Position numbers and translations under genes: made by a program. The notes under the pieces were generated by a model. The model was not told the DNA's origin. It searched no databases and worked only from the letters and a program-made list of their open reading frames with translations. A stretch of 64,000 bases of DNA. Source: Plecoglossus altivelis (Eukaryota > Chordata > Actinopteri > Osmeriformes > Plecoglossidae). Of this stretch, positions 63,708 through 64,000 are shown in pieces. The stretch's first letter is position 1. Every line of letters begins with the position of its first letter. The stretch lies in assembly GCA_036571765.1 (NCBI GenBank), contig BROE01000014.1, positions 5,098,538 to 5,162,537 on the forward strand, written 5' to 3'.

Positions 63708-64000
63708 GCATGCATTTTCCTGCACAGTAGCTGACTTTGTGTAGGTTTACTCTTCGTGTTACTGCAGCTATTTTACATCAGGGACAGCCATTAATATTTT
63801 ACTCTGGAAACATGTTCATCTTTGCAGTGTGAAGTTTGTAACAATTTGAAATATATAACAATTGTGTAATTAAAGGCCATTAGAACACCTGTAAAGCGGG
63901 GGGAGATATAGTTATAGTCCCAGACCTGTACTGTAGCAGCACTCATGCAATGTCCAGTCAATTTGCTTCTTCAGGACTATTTGTATACATACTATACTGT

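Larger units (their letters stand above)
49990..64000. other. Long stretch without a recognised coding exon, apart from the THAP-like frame
   Basis: Simple repeats, SINEs and transposon-like sequence dominate. No exon chain was found on either strand. It may be intergenic or the first intron of a gene continuing beyond the window. Confidence 0.45.

Overview
The window looks like nuclear DNA from a ray-finned fish, most likely a teleost. Its genes are split into many short exons with GT/AG introns. Intergenic DNA is rich in microsatellites and tRNA-type SINEs, and there is a decayed Tc1-type transposon of a family common in fish. Gene identities rest on protein similarity recalled from the vertebrate families and on splice phases read directly; no database search was run.

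Layout. From 1 to about 3.6 kb there is no gene. A minus-strand sorting nexin (snx10-like, six coding exons) lies at 3827-5398. A minus-strand HP1-type chromobox gene (cbx3-like, four coding exons) lies at 7226-9011. About 16 kb without a recognisable gene follows, holding repeats, a possible LTR-like segment and one orphan open frame. A complete minus-strand dual-specificity cyclic nucleotide phosphodiesterase (pde11a type, 20 coding exons, 937 residues) fills 27147-37708. A plus-strand sperm axoneme protein gene (spmip4, the C7orf31 family, nine coding exons in my model) lies at 39968-46562 and hosts a Tc1 relic in an intron. The last 17 kb holds no complete gene. It has a candidate promoter and first exon near 49.7 kb, a THAP-type frame inside repeat-like DNA at 52.7 kb, SINEs and a long compound microsatellite.

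Context. Read in reverse, the order and orientation spmip4(-), pde11a(+), cbx3(+), snx10(+) matches what I recall of the human 7p15 block beside HOXA, except that pde11a sits where mammals have NPVF, MIR148A, NFE2L3 and HNRNPA2B1. Human PDE11A is on the HOXD-side block at 2q31. The simplest inference is that this is a fish pde11a-like paralogue kept on the HOXA-type block. The four genes do not form a pathway. They act in endosomal sorting (snx10), heterochromatin (cbx3), cAMP/cGMP breakdown (pde11a) and the flagellar doublet microtubule (spmip4).

Most interesting points: the HP1-like protein has an acidic hinge almost without basic residues; the phosphodiesterase sits on an unexpected paralogous block and has an acidic C-terminal tail; SPMIP4 carries a possible Cys-x2-Cys-x4-Cys-x2-His knuckle.
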